Of a DNA stretch of 21,037 nt, positions 1 through 9,972 are shown piece after piece (position 1 is the first letter of the stretch; the number at the start of each line of letters is the position of its first letter). The stretch covers positions 1 to 21,037 of the forward strand of contig JADNYJ010000545.1 in assembly GCA_015501075.1 (NCBI GenBank). The letters are read 5' to 3'. The position numbers and the translations under genes are program-made. This DNA is from Gymnopilus junonius (Eukaryota > Basidiomycota > Agaricomycetes > Agaricales > Galerinaceae). Below the pieces are notes generated by a model that was not told the origin of the DNA, ran no database searches, and was given only the letters and a program-made list of their open reading frames with translations.

Positions 1-784
1 CGTGCATTTTTTTCTGCGATTCGACTTAATTGAAGTTCTTATCGAGAATGTTGTCGATTCAGAAGCGACGCGTCTTCAACTAGCAACAGTCCGGTGACGA
101 CGTATGTATTGACTTTGGGGTATGTCCATTTTAGCTCTGTCTGTACAGTATGATCTTCGGTACTTACCTCGTTCTGACAGTCTGAGAAGAGCACTTCGAG
201 ACATCATAGGGATTCTTTTAGCCAATGAACCGATCGAAACACGTTTTCGCCTCAAATTGTGCTCATTTTAGGTTGGAGCTTCGCCACGCACGGGGGGGTG
301 TCGGATATCCCATTGTGAGCACGCCTGTTGGAGGAATCGCCTGTAAGCGAGTTGGCGGCTGAGGCGAAATCTAATGGTTTTGCATTTGCTTGCTTCTATG
401 TGTGTTTTTCCTTCTTTTTTTCTCGAGGCCGCTATCTGACAGGAAAATTATCTCTTCAGGTCGAATTATCTGTTGCAGGGATCATGAGGAAAAGGCGTTC
501 ACTAACCATCCAATACATTCAGTGTTCGCCTGCGAAAGTTACGCTGGATCTCTTCCCGTCGGACACTTGCTTGACCCCCTATCTCTAAGCGATTTATTGA
601 ATAAGCTATGGAGTACTTCGGATCTCAAGTAACTTGGCCGAAAAATCCTTGGAAGGTCTGCGATAGATTTTCACTCGTAATACCTACACTCATCAGTCAT
701 TAATAGGAAACTGGCATGAACATGAACGTCCCTGCCTAAGTTAGCGATCGCTTTATCTGACTGCCCCACACGATCTACATTGCA
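1..784. other. No gene recognised
   Basis: Only short frames of no more than 86 codons occur here, and none shows a motif, signal peptide or convincing splice structure. The sequence may contain an unrecognisable 5' part of the GMC oxidoreductase relic that follows. I looked for the glycine-rich FAD-binding start of that family and did not find it. Confidence 0.5.
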
Positions 785-1420
785 GGACTGTCAGGACCAT
801 AGTCCCACCAGTTATAACTTATAGCGGTCATTTCCTAACAGTCGTCAGTGGTAATCAGTCCGTAAATATGCACACGCCTTCGTTCTGTAGCGCTTCTTAC
901 TAACCAGTATTCGGATTACAGGGGAGGCCATTGCACTAGCTCCTTCCAGTCCTTTACTGATGCCAATCGTTGACATCTTCCGGTAACCGATTTCGATATC
1001 CAAAACAGGAGTCGGGTCCATCAATGTAGCTATAAAATTCACCTCCGCCCCTCGTGGAAGAATTACACGTCGTACCTTTGAAGGGGATATCTGACAATTC
1101 TGTCGAGAACATCACTCCTCTAGCATCATATGGCATCAGTGCCTTCCACCTGTACGCATGGCTACCATTTCGCCTGTCGATGCAACATTTGGTGTCGTCA
1201 ATCCCAACTTGACGGCCAGAGGATTGATCTTCACGTTGTAGATGCATCTATTCTTGCGAGTAATTGGAGTATTTTCTTAATGGTTCCTCATGAATTTCTT
1301 TCCCTTAGCCATTTATGCCAAGCTGCGACATCCAGAGCTCTGTATACCTTCTCGCAGAAAAGCCCTCCGACTTTATCAAGGTTTCAGGTTGAAAACATCA
1401 TGTCTTATTAGTCTGCACCA
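785..1420 (+). pseudogene. GMC oxidoreductase relic (C-terminal part)
   Basis: This is the decayed 3' end of a glucose-methanol-choline oxidoreductase gene, of the FAD enzyme family that includes aryl-alcohol oxidase. Read across frames, it follows the C-terminal substrate domain in order. An SGP..SH.L.LI-like stretch is near 785-825, and IALAPSSPLLMP is near 930-965. VTDFDIQ is near 985-1005 and a (S)APSWKNY-like stretch near 1043-1066. IWH...VRM is near 1128-1165, and SPVDATFGVVNPNLTARG follows at about 1169-1220. LHVVDASIL is near 1232-1258. A probable 49-nt intron (1260-1308, GTAATT..CCCTTAG) is followed by HLCQAATSRALYTFSQK. These match the family's conserved His-containing segment, the G-V-V-x-P-x-L block and the V-V-D-A-S block. 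At least three frameshifts and several stops separate the pieces, so no protein can be made. The N-terminal FAD-binding half is not visible. Confidence 0.72.
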
Positions 1421-2160
1421 TGACCATGAAATCAAAGAGAATAAGAGCTCGGTGACATTCCCGAAGGCGCCGGCCTGCAAGACTAAGCAATCCTCACAAT
1501 ATAGTGACATTTTCAATGCTCTCGTTGAACGCCAGTAACAACGTAAACTCAAAGTCGGGGTCAGCATTGACCACGGGGATAAATTTCGACCGTAGAGCCA
1601 TTAGGAATTCAAAGTACAAAAGCAGGCTTCGAATCGCAAGGATACTTTCCCCGAGCATTGATCATCTGACGAGGAGCTAGAAGGTTTGCCTTAACATCGG
1701 TGGGGTACTTTACTAGTAGATCATTCTAAGAAGAGACGCAAACTTCAAAAGCAAGGCGAGGACTCCGATAGTGCATGGAAGTGCCAAACTAGTGTTCATA
1801 CATGCTCTATGTGGGGGACTGTTAGTGTGGCGTACTTTTCTTTTTACAGCGCGCCTGGGGTATGACTAGGTTGCCCAAGTTCTTAATTGTACTTCTCAGA
1901 CTTTCGACATCCTGATCAACCTTTATGAAAGCCCACAGTTTTTTTCCCTGAGAATCGCTCCTGGTTCAACGCCGGATTGGGAACCGAATTATGCTCTGTT
2001 AGCTTAGCTTCTGAGAGCAAATGTATATTATAGAATGGAACGTTCATTACTACCAGAACCTCGATTTTCAACGTCGTTGACGATAGAACCTTTTGATAAT
2101 TACCATTCACAATAGTCAGCTGGTCTTGAGGTGATTGAAAGGTCGAAGGAAGGGTGCAGC
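1421..2160. other. No gene recognised
   Basis: This 740-nt stretch separates the GMC relic from the promoter of the secreted protein gene. The short frames on both strands show no recognisable motif. It probably holds the upstream regulatory region of the gene at 2235. Confidence 0.5.
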
Positions 2161-2166
2161 TGGATG

Positions 2167-2174
2167 CATAAAAG
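2167..2174 (+). promoter_or_regulatory. TATA-like element of copy A
   Basis: CATAAAAG followed by CC lies 68 nt before the ATG at 2235. The paralogous copy C has TATAAAAGCC 67 nt before its ATG, so the element and its spacing are conserved between paralogues. That supports both the promoter and the chosen start codon. Confidence 0.6.
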
Positions 2175-2234
2175 CCGCGCTTCATTGACCGTGTCCTTCA
2201 GCTCACTGAAGCTTTATACACTTCCAGCAGAACA

Positions 2235-3414
2235 ATGTTCAAACTGGCGCTTGCTTTCGTTTCTCTTGTTTTCACTCTCCAGGATGTTGCTTGCCGCCCG
2301 TTTGTGGAAGCACCTGCAGACCTCGTAGTTCGAGGAACCGATGGTATGAACAACTCAGCACTCCTGGATATCAAAATGTAAGCCACTGACGTTCAGTAGT
2401 CCTTAGCGGCTTAGGACTCAGGGAGGTGCAAGACGAAAATATTGAAGCGGATGCAGCAGAATTCATCGGGTTCCATGGAACAAACAGCGTGCGCCCCTAA
2501 CTCTTAGATTCAACTTGGGTTTTGATATCTTGATGCAATACTTTAGCAAACTGCGACTTTCTGGGAGAAACAAGGATTCATCTCCAAGCCACCGTCACCT
2601 GATAACAGCGTCTGGGACTATATCGGAGGGCTCATCACTGGGACAGGTGGAAGTTCTGGGGCTGATGCTGAGCTCGGTCCTGGGCTGTACGTTACCGACG
2701 ACCCCCATATGTAAGTGCTCGCTATGGATTCAAGTATAAGCCCCCTCTCATTTGTCGTGACTCAAGTGCTCTGGCATTTGCAAACAACAATGCTCAAGTG
2801 AACAAAGGCACAACCCCAAAGGTGTGCGCTATTTCCGCAAAATCGTCAGGAAACTGGAGGGTCATTGTAAATAAAGTGCGTACCAAATTTATTCAGTCTT
2901 GATATTCCGCCTTGTCTCATAAATGATAACCTTTATTTAATTAGGTTTTTCTTCCCGAAAATACTGGCCTCATCGGTGACTCGTCCGATGCCACAAGGAA
3001 GGCGAAGTTTGAAAATGCAAGGACAAAGTATATCAATATTGTTCGGCCTGGTGCGCAGGCTTCGTCTACTGTCAGGTTCTCATTGTTAGACCGAAATGGT
3101 GAGGAACAAGTTCAACGACGGACTTATTTCGGCTGAAACTAACGCATCTTCATAGCGAAAACCGGCCAACTGGTCCTCCCAAACCCAATCACGCAGCTGT
3201 TCAGTGCCAAGTGCTTCACCTATGATGGCAAGACCTTGCCATCCGGCGTACACAGTGGTTTCCCAGTTCGTCTGTTTGTTACAAATTCTAGCTCTGTTGA
3301 ACTCACGGGTACACATTGGGTACACAGGCATTTTCCTACAATTCCAATACGGTCCGGTCACAGTGGAAGATCACTCCAGAGAATACAGACGCAGCAAAGG
3401 TAGCCACTTCTTGA
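2235..3414 (+). CDS. Secreted ADP-ribosyltransferase-like protein, copy A
   Basis: Seven exons read through without a stop: 2235-2377, 2422-2488, 2547-2710, 2767-2875, 2945-3098, 3156-3265 and 3328-3414, giving about 277 aa. All introns are 37-69 nt with GT..AG ends and matching phases. The protein starts with a hydrophobic signal peptide (MFKLALAFVSLVF, about residues 1-20). Around residue 65 is FIGFHGTNS and around residue 117 GPGLYVTDD, followed by an ALAFANN stretch. This order resembles the H of PARP-type transferases (HGT) and their G-x-G-x-Y-x-x-D strand with its following helix. A VCAISAKSSGNWR stretch near 150 is typical of a basidiomycete secreted family with no assigned function. 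The predicted role, transfer of ADP-ribose from NAD+ to an extracellular or host target, is inference. The third catalytic residue was not located. Copies B and C downstream share its exon structure. The 5' splice site of the last intron (GTTCGT) is the weakest. Confidence 0.72.
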
Positions 3415-4080
3415 TCAAGTCCAAGGGTGCATACACATTACAATCATTCGAAATTTGGGTAGCCTTTCTTTCGAGCCATGACTGTAAACCACATGGGTCA
3501 GAAGTAGAGCATCCATTGTAGTCCGCTTTTCGAGTGTAAAATAAGAAGAAATGAATCCACTGCTGAATGAAAGAGCGTGGGTATCACGTTGCACAGCCAC
3601 ATACTTTTCCCAACTCCGTCCAACAGGAGTCGTTGCTCACGAGTACTTCAATTGTTATATCTACGTAAAGGGAATGGCATCTTCGCATAGTCTATCGACT
3701 CGCCATCCTTACTCATTTTTGAGCTTCACCCTCACCGTTGTAATCTCTTCAAGCGATGAACAAGGCACAAAAAGTTGAAGCAGTTATCAGCCTTACTGAA
3801 GTGCGTCCATACATTTGGCATCCTCCAGATCAGTTGAGTAGTTGAAAACTGAAACATTTTTCTAGAATATTTGTTCCTATCTCTATACGATGACTATTGA
3901 ACACCGCGTCGAAATCTGCGTTCGGGAGGATCGTTACGGGATAGCTGTCTTCAGTTATTCCTAGTCCCATACGACCCTCTGAACCACAGGCAGGTTCGCT
4001 TCCATGACCCGCATTACACCGCGACACATTCAATCCACCTTCTCCAGTGCTTGTGCTGAATTAGTCGAGTCGCGGTGCTG
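3415..4080. other. Spacer between copies A and B, no gene recognised
   Basis: This stretch lies between the stop of copy A and the first recognisable part of copy B. It should contain the promoter and first exons of copy B if the duplication was complete. I see no signal peptide or HGT motif, so the 5' part of copy B is deleted or too diverged to recognise. Confidence 0.45.
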
Positions 4081-4790
4081 AGCAAATTGTACATGTCACA
4101 GGGTCTGCTGTAAGTTCTGAGGCCGATAAAGAGCGCGGTCATTACTTATACGTGGCTAGCCCTCAAATGTGAGTTTTTGTTCCGTAAGTTCAAGATGAAT
4201 GAATCTTACCCTGGCCCTCCTTCCTTGGTGCTCCTTTTCTTGCCAACATGATCCTAGCGAACAACATCAAAGGTATTCACTATCTCCTCGCGGTCGTCAG
4301 TAAAGGGGGAGATAACGCAGTATGTCCTGGGTTTATCCCGTCTTGATATTTTACTTGTCTGATAATTATCACCTTCTTATTAACTCTAGTCTTCTTCCCC
4401 AAAACGCTAGCCTTGTTGAGGATTCGACCGATGCTGCGAAAGGGCAAAAGAATGCGATGTACATAGCCGTAGTCCCCACCGCTTAGGCTCCAACGACAGT
4501 CCGCGGCTTCCCTTGTTAGCTTGCAGCTGGGACGTAACTTACTGAAAATATTCCCTTTGAAGCGAAACCTGGTCGATTGGTTCTCCCTAATCCGATTACG
4601 ACGCGATTTCCTGCCAAATGCTCCGTTTACTATGGGTAGATCTTGCCACCTGGGATACATAATGGCTTCCCCGTACGTAAATTTTCATCTTCTTTGTCTT
4701 ATATCCTCATAGGGGCTCTTTGCATGTGTTACTCGCAGGTATATCCGTGGAAGCCTTTCGCATTGACTAAACCATTCCGAGTGTTTTGCT
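4081..4790 (+). pseudogene. ADP-ribosyltransferase-like pseudogene, copy B
   Basis: This is a decayed tandem paralogue of the gene at 2235. The end of exon 3 (to 4168) reads YLYVASPQM where copy A has LYVTDDPHM, and a GTGAGT donor falls at the same place. A shortened exon 4 is at 4258-4319. Exon 5 begins at 4390 and keeps a LPQNASLVEDSTDAAK stretch, then meets a TAG at 4484. Exon 6 (4563-4672) is 110 nt, the same length as in copy A; it keeps GRLVLPNPIT and GFP at its ends but has a TAG at 4637. A probable last exon follows the acceptor near 4739. The signal peptide and HGT exon are not found. The pseudogene call is safe because there are at least two in-frame stops and the 5' half is lost. 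Confidence 0.72.
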
Positions 4791-5193
4791 GGGATGTTGG
4801 ATAAGTTTAACCGGAAGAAACGCTGTCCAAGAACAGTGATGACGTGCATAGTATATTGCCCATTGCACGATTATCGACTGGACGCCTGAACTGTTAGCTT
4901 TCATTTCCATCTGACCTTTAAAACATGTATGCAAAAGCTTGCTCCACCTCACGAATGTATCCGCCTATCATGTAGCGTTCTGCCTTGCAGGGTGCAGCTT
5001 TGAGCTCCTGAGTAAGTGAGTCCTCGGATGGAACCAACTTCTTTACATCCATATCGGGTAATTCGGAGGCAATAGGTGTGGCGCACAGGCTATTAATGGG
5101 AATGGCCCGATGAATCCTATTAGATGGTTCTTTTCGAGTCTTGCCGTGGGGATCTGACCTTGAAGGTTCAGAAATTATTTATGGAGGCACTGA
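4791..5193. other. Spacer between copies B and C, no gene recognised
   Basis: No coding motif is visible on either strand. The last part is upstream sequence of copy C and leads into its TATA box. Confidence 0.5.
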
Positions 5194-5200
5194 TATAAAA
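5194..5200 (+). promoter_or_regulatory. TATA box of copy C
   Basis: TATAAAA followed by GCC lies 67 nt before the ATG at 5261. It is the counterpart of the element 68 nt before the start of copy A. The promoter outlived the coding sequence, which has an early stop. Confidence 0.6.
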
Positions 5201-5260
5201 GCCATGGTCTAATGTCCACTTCCCGCAGTTCATCCTAAATACAAGGTCTACGAGAAAAGG

Positions 5261-5515
5261 ATGTTCAAATTCATGCTCGCCTTGGCTTTGATCGCCTTTA
5301 CACTTCAGGGGGTAGTTTGCCGCCCCTTTTCTGAGGCCCCTACAGTTCTATCTGCCTGAGTAACCGAAGGTGAGAAACAGATGGTAGTACCATATCTTAG
5401 CTCTGTGGACTAACGAGAGCGCAAGACAAGAGAATGAAAGGGGGATCGGATATGATAGAGTTCATCGGATTTCACGGCGGGAATAGCGTAAGGGCCTAAC
5501 CCTCACGTCCTACTC
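5261..5515 (+). pseudogene. ADP-ribosyltransferase-like pseudogene, copy C (5' part)
   Basis: This is the third tandem paralogue. Its first 20 codons encode a signal peptide like that of copy A (it also starts MFK and ends ..VVC before RPF). The frame stops at a TGA at 5357-5359, after 32 codons. An exon 2 remnant ends at 5487 with FIGFHGGNS, so the HGT motif of copy A has become HGG; a GTAAGG donor follows at 5488. Only the first 28 nt of intron 2 remain before a run of T residues that is the poly(A) tail of a LINE inserted on the opposite strand. Exon 3 onward is displaced by about 6.3 kb; a possible continuation is near 11812-11976. The gene was probably dead before or soon after the insertion. 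Confidence 0.75.
5505..5515. repeat. Candidate target-site duplication, 3' copy
   Basis: ACGTCCTACTC directly abuts the LINE poly(A) tract. The sequence at 11801-11811, just outside the presumed LINE 5' end, is ACGCTCTACTT and matches at 8 of 11 positions. This could be an aged target-site duplication or a chance match. Confidence 0.35.
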
Positions 5516-5536
5516 TTTTTTTTTTTTTTTTTTTTT
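5516..5536 (-). other. LINE poly(A) tail
   Basis: Twenty-one uninterrupted T residues on the plus strand are the poly(A) tail of the minus-strand LINE. They mark the 3' end of target-primed integration. An unbroken tract suggests the insertion is not very old. Confidence 0.9.
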
Positions 5537-6061
5537 GAAACGTTTTTACGCCTCTGGAGGGTGGGCCCTCGCCTTGGCTTTGTACCTACATGTAGTGCCT
5601 AATACACAAATCTTTGCAGTCCCGCCGCCTTTCGCCCTGTACCTGGCTGCCATTGAGCTTTTGCACCTCCCGGGGCGCATACGTCCCCGTGCTAGAGGCC
5701 CGGCTGATCCACAACCGTTTGCAGCTCCTCCGGCATTTGTGATTTGGCACTATGAGTTGGTCGTTTTTCTTGATCTTGCTGATGTTCGTATTTTTCTGCT
5801 TGCGCACCCGTCTGCTTTCGCAGAAGGCATGATGAGAGTTGGGTGTTGGCCTTGGTGTCTGTTCGTGTTGATTACTGTCTTCCCTTTCGATGTTCTTGTC
5901 TTCCTGTCCAACCTCATTGTGGATCGGGTGATTTGAATTGTAAGGGTGTTTTGTGATTTATAAGAGGGTGTGAGGTTTGCTTAAGTGTCCGGGTCGCTTT
6001 CTTGGTCGTCCGTGCTGTTATTGACATTGCGTTGTAAGATTGAGGGGTCGAAGTCTTTTAG
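5537..6061 (-). other. LINE 3' untranslated region
   Basis: This 525-nt segment lies between the ORF2 stop codon and the poly(A) tail. The open frame seen on the plus strand here (5535-5936) is antisense to the element and has no motif. The region probably contains the sequence recognised by the element's own reverse transcriptase, but no specific structure was identified. Confidence 0.75.
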
Positions 6062-9000
6062 TCAGTGTGTCTTGGCGAGGAATTTGAGGAGTGCCTTTGA
6101 TTTCTTCGGGTCTGCTAGTATTTTCGAAAGTCGGGGTCGATCGTTCTTGAGTTCGGCCAATAGTTCTTGCCTCTGCTGACGGTACGCTCTGCATTCGAAG
6201 ATGACGTGTTCTATGGTTTCCCTGGCTCTGGTGCCACCCCGTCGTTCGCGGCATTTGGGGCATTTGTCGGTCGTCGATTTGTTGATCCTATGTAGATATG
6301 CATTCAGCGGTATGTGCCCTGTACGTACTTGGAACAGTAAACTGGATTGGGCTCTGTTCAGCTTATCTGTTATAGTCTTCCGGAATTTTGCGAACGGGAA
6401 GTCGGGGTCGATTTCGTCAAAGCGGGTCTTTCTCGGGGAGGTATTCCATTTGTCCTTCCATAGTTCCTTGAGCTCTTCGTGATAAGTCCGTTTTTCCGCT
6501 GCCGTGCTGGTTGGCAAAGGGTTCCGTAAGAGTGGCGGGAGGTCATCCTCGTTGCTGCTGTCCCTGCTTGCTGCTTCCTTGGCCTGCTTGTCTGCTTCTT
6601 CGTTGCCGTCGACGTCTGTATGGCCAGATATCCATTGTAACTTGATCTTGCCGGGTATCTGTTTTGCTATGGATATCATTTCCATTAGTAATGTCTGCCC
6701 TGTTCTCGGTTTCGGGTACTTAGCTGAGATGATGACGGGTTGGCAGTCTATGTATATGCTGATTCTGTCTGATGCTGTAGTTCCGGCTTTCTTGAGTAAC
6801 CACATGGAGAGGAGGCCGCCTACCAGTTCCGCATCGTACGTCATGTGTGAGGTGGTGTCACCGAGAGTGCATCTGAGCAAGGCTATTGGTTCGTTGTCGT
6901 TCTTTCTATATAGGACTGCTGCTGCCCTGATTCCGTTGTCATGCCCTGAGCCGTCAGCGAAGACCTTGTAGTGGCTTGGGTCATCGTGTTCGTTTTTCAT
7001 TGATTCTTCACGGTTCACTGCGATTGTCGTTTCAAACGGGGGGCAGTAATCTGGGGCGGTCGTGGCCGGTTTTATCTTCTCGAACTTTGTTGGGTCGATC
7101 TCGAATATTCGAAGGAGTTCGTCGATTGGGGCTTTGTGTCTTCGTGGCGGGGAGCGGCTTGCGTTGCGGACTATGCTGTAAAGTGGATGAGTTCGTGGAA
7201 GCGAAGCCATGCGTACCGTGGCTCTGTGGCAAATTTTCTGTAGTGCTAGGTCAGTTGGCAGGAGCCCTGCGTGCGCGTCGAGTAGGTCTGTTGGTGTTGA
7301 CCGGATGCCTCCTGTGATCGCTAAAGTGGCTATTCGCTGTATTTTTGTGAGCTGTCTGAGTGCTTTTACTGAACCTATGTTGTGTCGATATCCTAAAGGT
7401 TTGGTCGGCGGAGTGTACCAGATATCGAGGCCATATGTCATCTTCGGGAGCACCGTTGCTATGTACAGTTGCTTCATTAGTTTCGTGCTTATGCCTGTGG
7501 TCGGTCGCGTGAGTCGACGGAAGTTTAGAACCCAGTTAGTTGCCTTTTCTGTGGCTTGTTGCAGGTGTGTCGTCCATCGAAGTTGACTGTCGACATGTAG
7601 CCCTAGGTATTTGAAGCTCTTTACCTCCTCTATGAGTTGTCCGTCTAGCTCGAGGCGGGGGTTCCCATTCTCGTCACCGTTATCCTGGCTCCTTGTGGCA
7701 TGCATCACTACCGATTTGGTGATTTCGAATTTGGAGTTGTGTGTATAGCTCCAGTCTAGCCCGCCGTCCCTCCTGTGCATTATTTCGGAGAGCTTATCCG
7801 TGGTGTCGTCGAGGGTGTCACCTATGGCTAGGATTGCCACATCGTCTACATAACCTATTGCGTCTTCGTCCTCATCGTGGTCGACTAGTTCCAGAAGCCC
7901 TGCGTTGTAAATGATATAGAGAATCATTGAGAGGGGGTCGCCTTGGCCGATGCCATTGTCGATGTTGATCAGTTCTGATATGAAGTCGTCGAACCTTAGC
8001 CTAGTTTTCCTGTTTGTCAGTAGGTTCGTTATTAGCTTCACATATACTTCTGGGATTTTTCTGCAGCGTAGGTTGTGGATGAGCTGGTCGGTTACTGCGT
8101 TCGGGAAAGCACCTTCGACATCGAGGAATAGTATTGAGGCGACCTTGCCTTGTCTCCACGCTTCCTTGATTCTGCTGGTCAGATAGTGCACTGCATCGGT
8201 GGTCGTTCGCCCGGGCCTGCCGCCAAAGTGCGTGTTCAGGAGGAGGTTGTGTTGTTCGGCTAGATGGCTGATTCCCTCTGCAATGATTGCGGTCATGACT
8301 TTTGCTATCGTGTTGAGTAGGGCGATTGGTCGGTACCTTTGGCTATTCCGTAGTTGGGTTTCCCAGGTTTCCTGAGCACCACTGTGGTGAAGATTTTCCA
8401 GTCTTCATAGTATACTCCCAGTTCGAGTGTAGCCTGAAAGATAGCTGTCAGATAATCGATTAGTAATGGCATGGCTTTTTGTAAGACGATGTTTGGGATC
8501 TCATCTGGGCCGCAAGCTTTGTACGGAGAGAGCCTGAGGACGTGGCGTTCGACTTGTTGTTTCGTGATCGGGGGTGGTCTTGGCAGTGGTTCCGGGTAGT
8601 CGTAGTTTTCCGGTACGTGCGATGAGTCTGGTGCTGGAGGGAAGAAGGAGGTTGCGAAGATTTTAGCCTTGTCGTCGTTACTGGTGATTTCGATGTCTTC
8701 TTTGTACTCGTTTGTGGTCCTGAGGGTTGGAATTCGAGGTCTGCCGCCATCGCCGATGGGATCCCGGATGTATCTGTTAGCCGTCCATAAATCCCTCGTG
8801 CTTGCCTCCAGTAGATATTCGCTCCAGTTGTCTCGTTTTGCCTGTTGGACCGCTTTCGCAAAGTCGTCCACTGCTTTCTTTTTCTCGGCATGCGAAGGGT
8901 GGTCTGCGATTGCCCGGTTGCGGAATGAGGTGCTGCTGACGGCGTTCTTGCTTTTTCTTAGTGCTTCGAGGTCGCTCGTCCACCACCTCTTGTGTTCCGG

Positions 9001-9972
9001 AAGGGGCCTTGTCTGCTTTATCCGTGTTCTGATGGTGTCCTGGATTGTTTCCGTCAGTGCTTTGACTGCCGAGTTGTACTCAGCTTCTGTTTTTAGCTGC
9101 CTGGGCTGAGGGATGTCATCGAGTCTCGCCGCAAGGTTCTTGTTGAAGTCGTCCCAGTCGGCCATACGGAAGTTGTATTGCGGGAGTTCTTTTGCGATCG
9201 CGTGTTCCAGTTCGAGGTTCACTTCGATAGGGAAGTGGTCGGTTTTGGCAGGCTTTGCTCCATGGTCCACTTCGCATCTTGAGAATCTGTCCAGGGTGTG
9301 CGCCGTGCAGAACATGTTGTCCGGCCGGGAGTATTTCTTTGATACCATATGTTGTAGAGTTGGGATGCCTTTTGGAAGCGCCATGACCATGCCGTATTGT
9401 CCGAGCATGTCGATTAGGTTCTCTGCTGCGGCCAGGGCTTCCCGCGTGAATAGGTGGTCGTCTTCGTCCCGGTCCCACAGAGGGTGATGTCTGTTGAAAT
9501 CGCCTCCCCATAGCATGTGGTCGTTGGCGGATGCGCATATCGTCGGGCCGTTGGACTCGATGTACTGCTGGAGTTGCCGTTCTGCTGAGTTGTCATTGCC
9601 AGGGTTGTAAATGTTGAATATGGATAGCCTCCCATAGTCGCTGTTGAGTTGAATCACTGTGATATCGTTCGTGTCCGGGATGGGGATCACCTTCCATTGT
9701 CTCATGCTGATTTTCTTGTTTACCCAGATGCCCGATCTTACCGTGGTCTGTAGGGTTCTTCTCCCGCCTGGGTACACCTGTCGGAAGTACGAGGGTGTCC
9801 TTATGTTGCCATACTTTGTTATATGTGGTTCCTGTATTAAAATTATATCGTATTTCTCTGCCAGCTTACCGTTAATGAGTTCTAAGTGCGCAGTTTTTGA
9901 TTTATTGAGGTTGATCTGTAGTAAACGAAGGGTTTTTAATGTCAGTTGCTCCTCGGTATTTCGTGGGTTCAT
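6062..9972 (-). pseudogene. LINE ORF2: endonuclease, reverse transcriptase, RNase H (one frameshift)
   Basis: The polyprotein is about 1,300 aa and is read from the ATG at 9972. The first frame (to about 8335) holds the APE-type endonuclease: LLQINLNKSKTAH near residue 18, IQEPH with the catalytic Glu at about 48, WGGDFNRHHPLWD at about 155, and TDHFPIE at about 244. It also contains the start of the reverse transcriptase (YKACGPDEIPN; VLRKPGKPN). One missing base near 8332-8336 shifts the frame. The second frame (8296-6062) continues with FLDVEGAF (motif A), GIGQGDPLSMILY (motif B) and GYVDDVAIL (motif C, catalytic aspartates). RNase H follows, with FADGSG, DAELVGGLL, YIDCQPV and WISGHTDVDGNEEAD. 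A CPKC..H..C zinc finger lies near the end, which is LAKTH and a TGA. Apart from this frameshift all catalytic motifs look intact, so the copy lost function recently. Confidence 0.9.

Noticed and set aside
845..1247. Minus-strand ORFs of 65 and 97 aa
   Set aside because: They are antisense to the plus-strand GMC oxidoreductase relic, whose conserved blocks fix the coding strand.
5535..5936. Plus-strand ORF of 133 aa after the T run
   Set aside because: It lies entirely in the LINE 3' UTR, antisense to the element, and has no motif. It is an incidental open frame.
6504..6971. Plus-strand ORF of 155 aa
   Set aside because: It is the reverse complement of the RNase H part of LINE ORF2, whose minus-strand frame carries the catalytic motifs.
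8669..9487. Several plus and minus ORFs of 120-146 aa
   Set aside because: All are shadows of the endonuclease and early reverse transcriptase frame of LINE ORF2.
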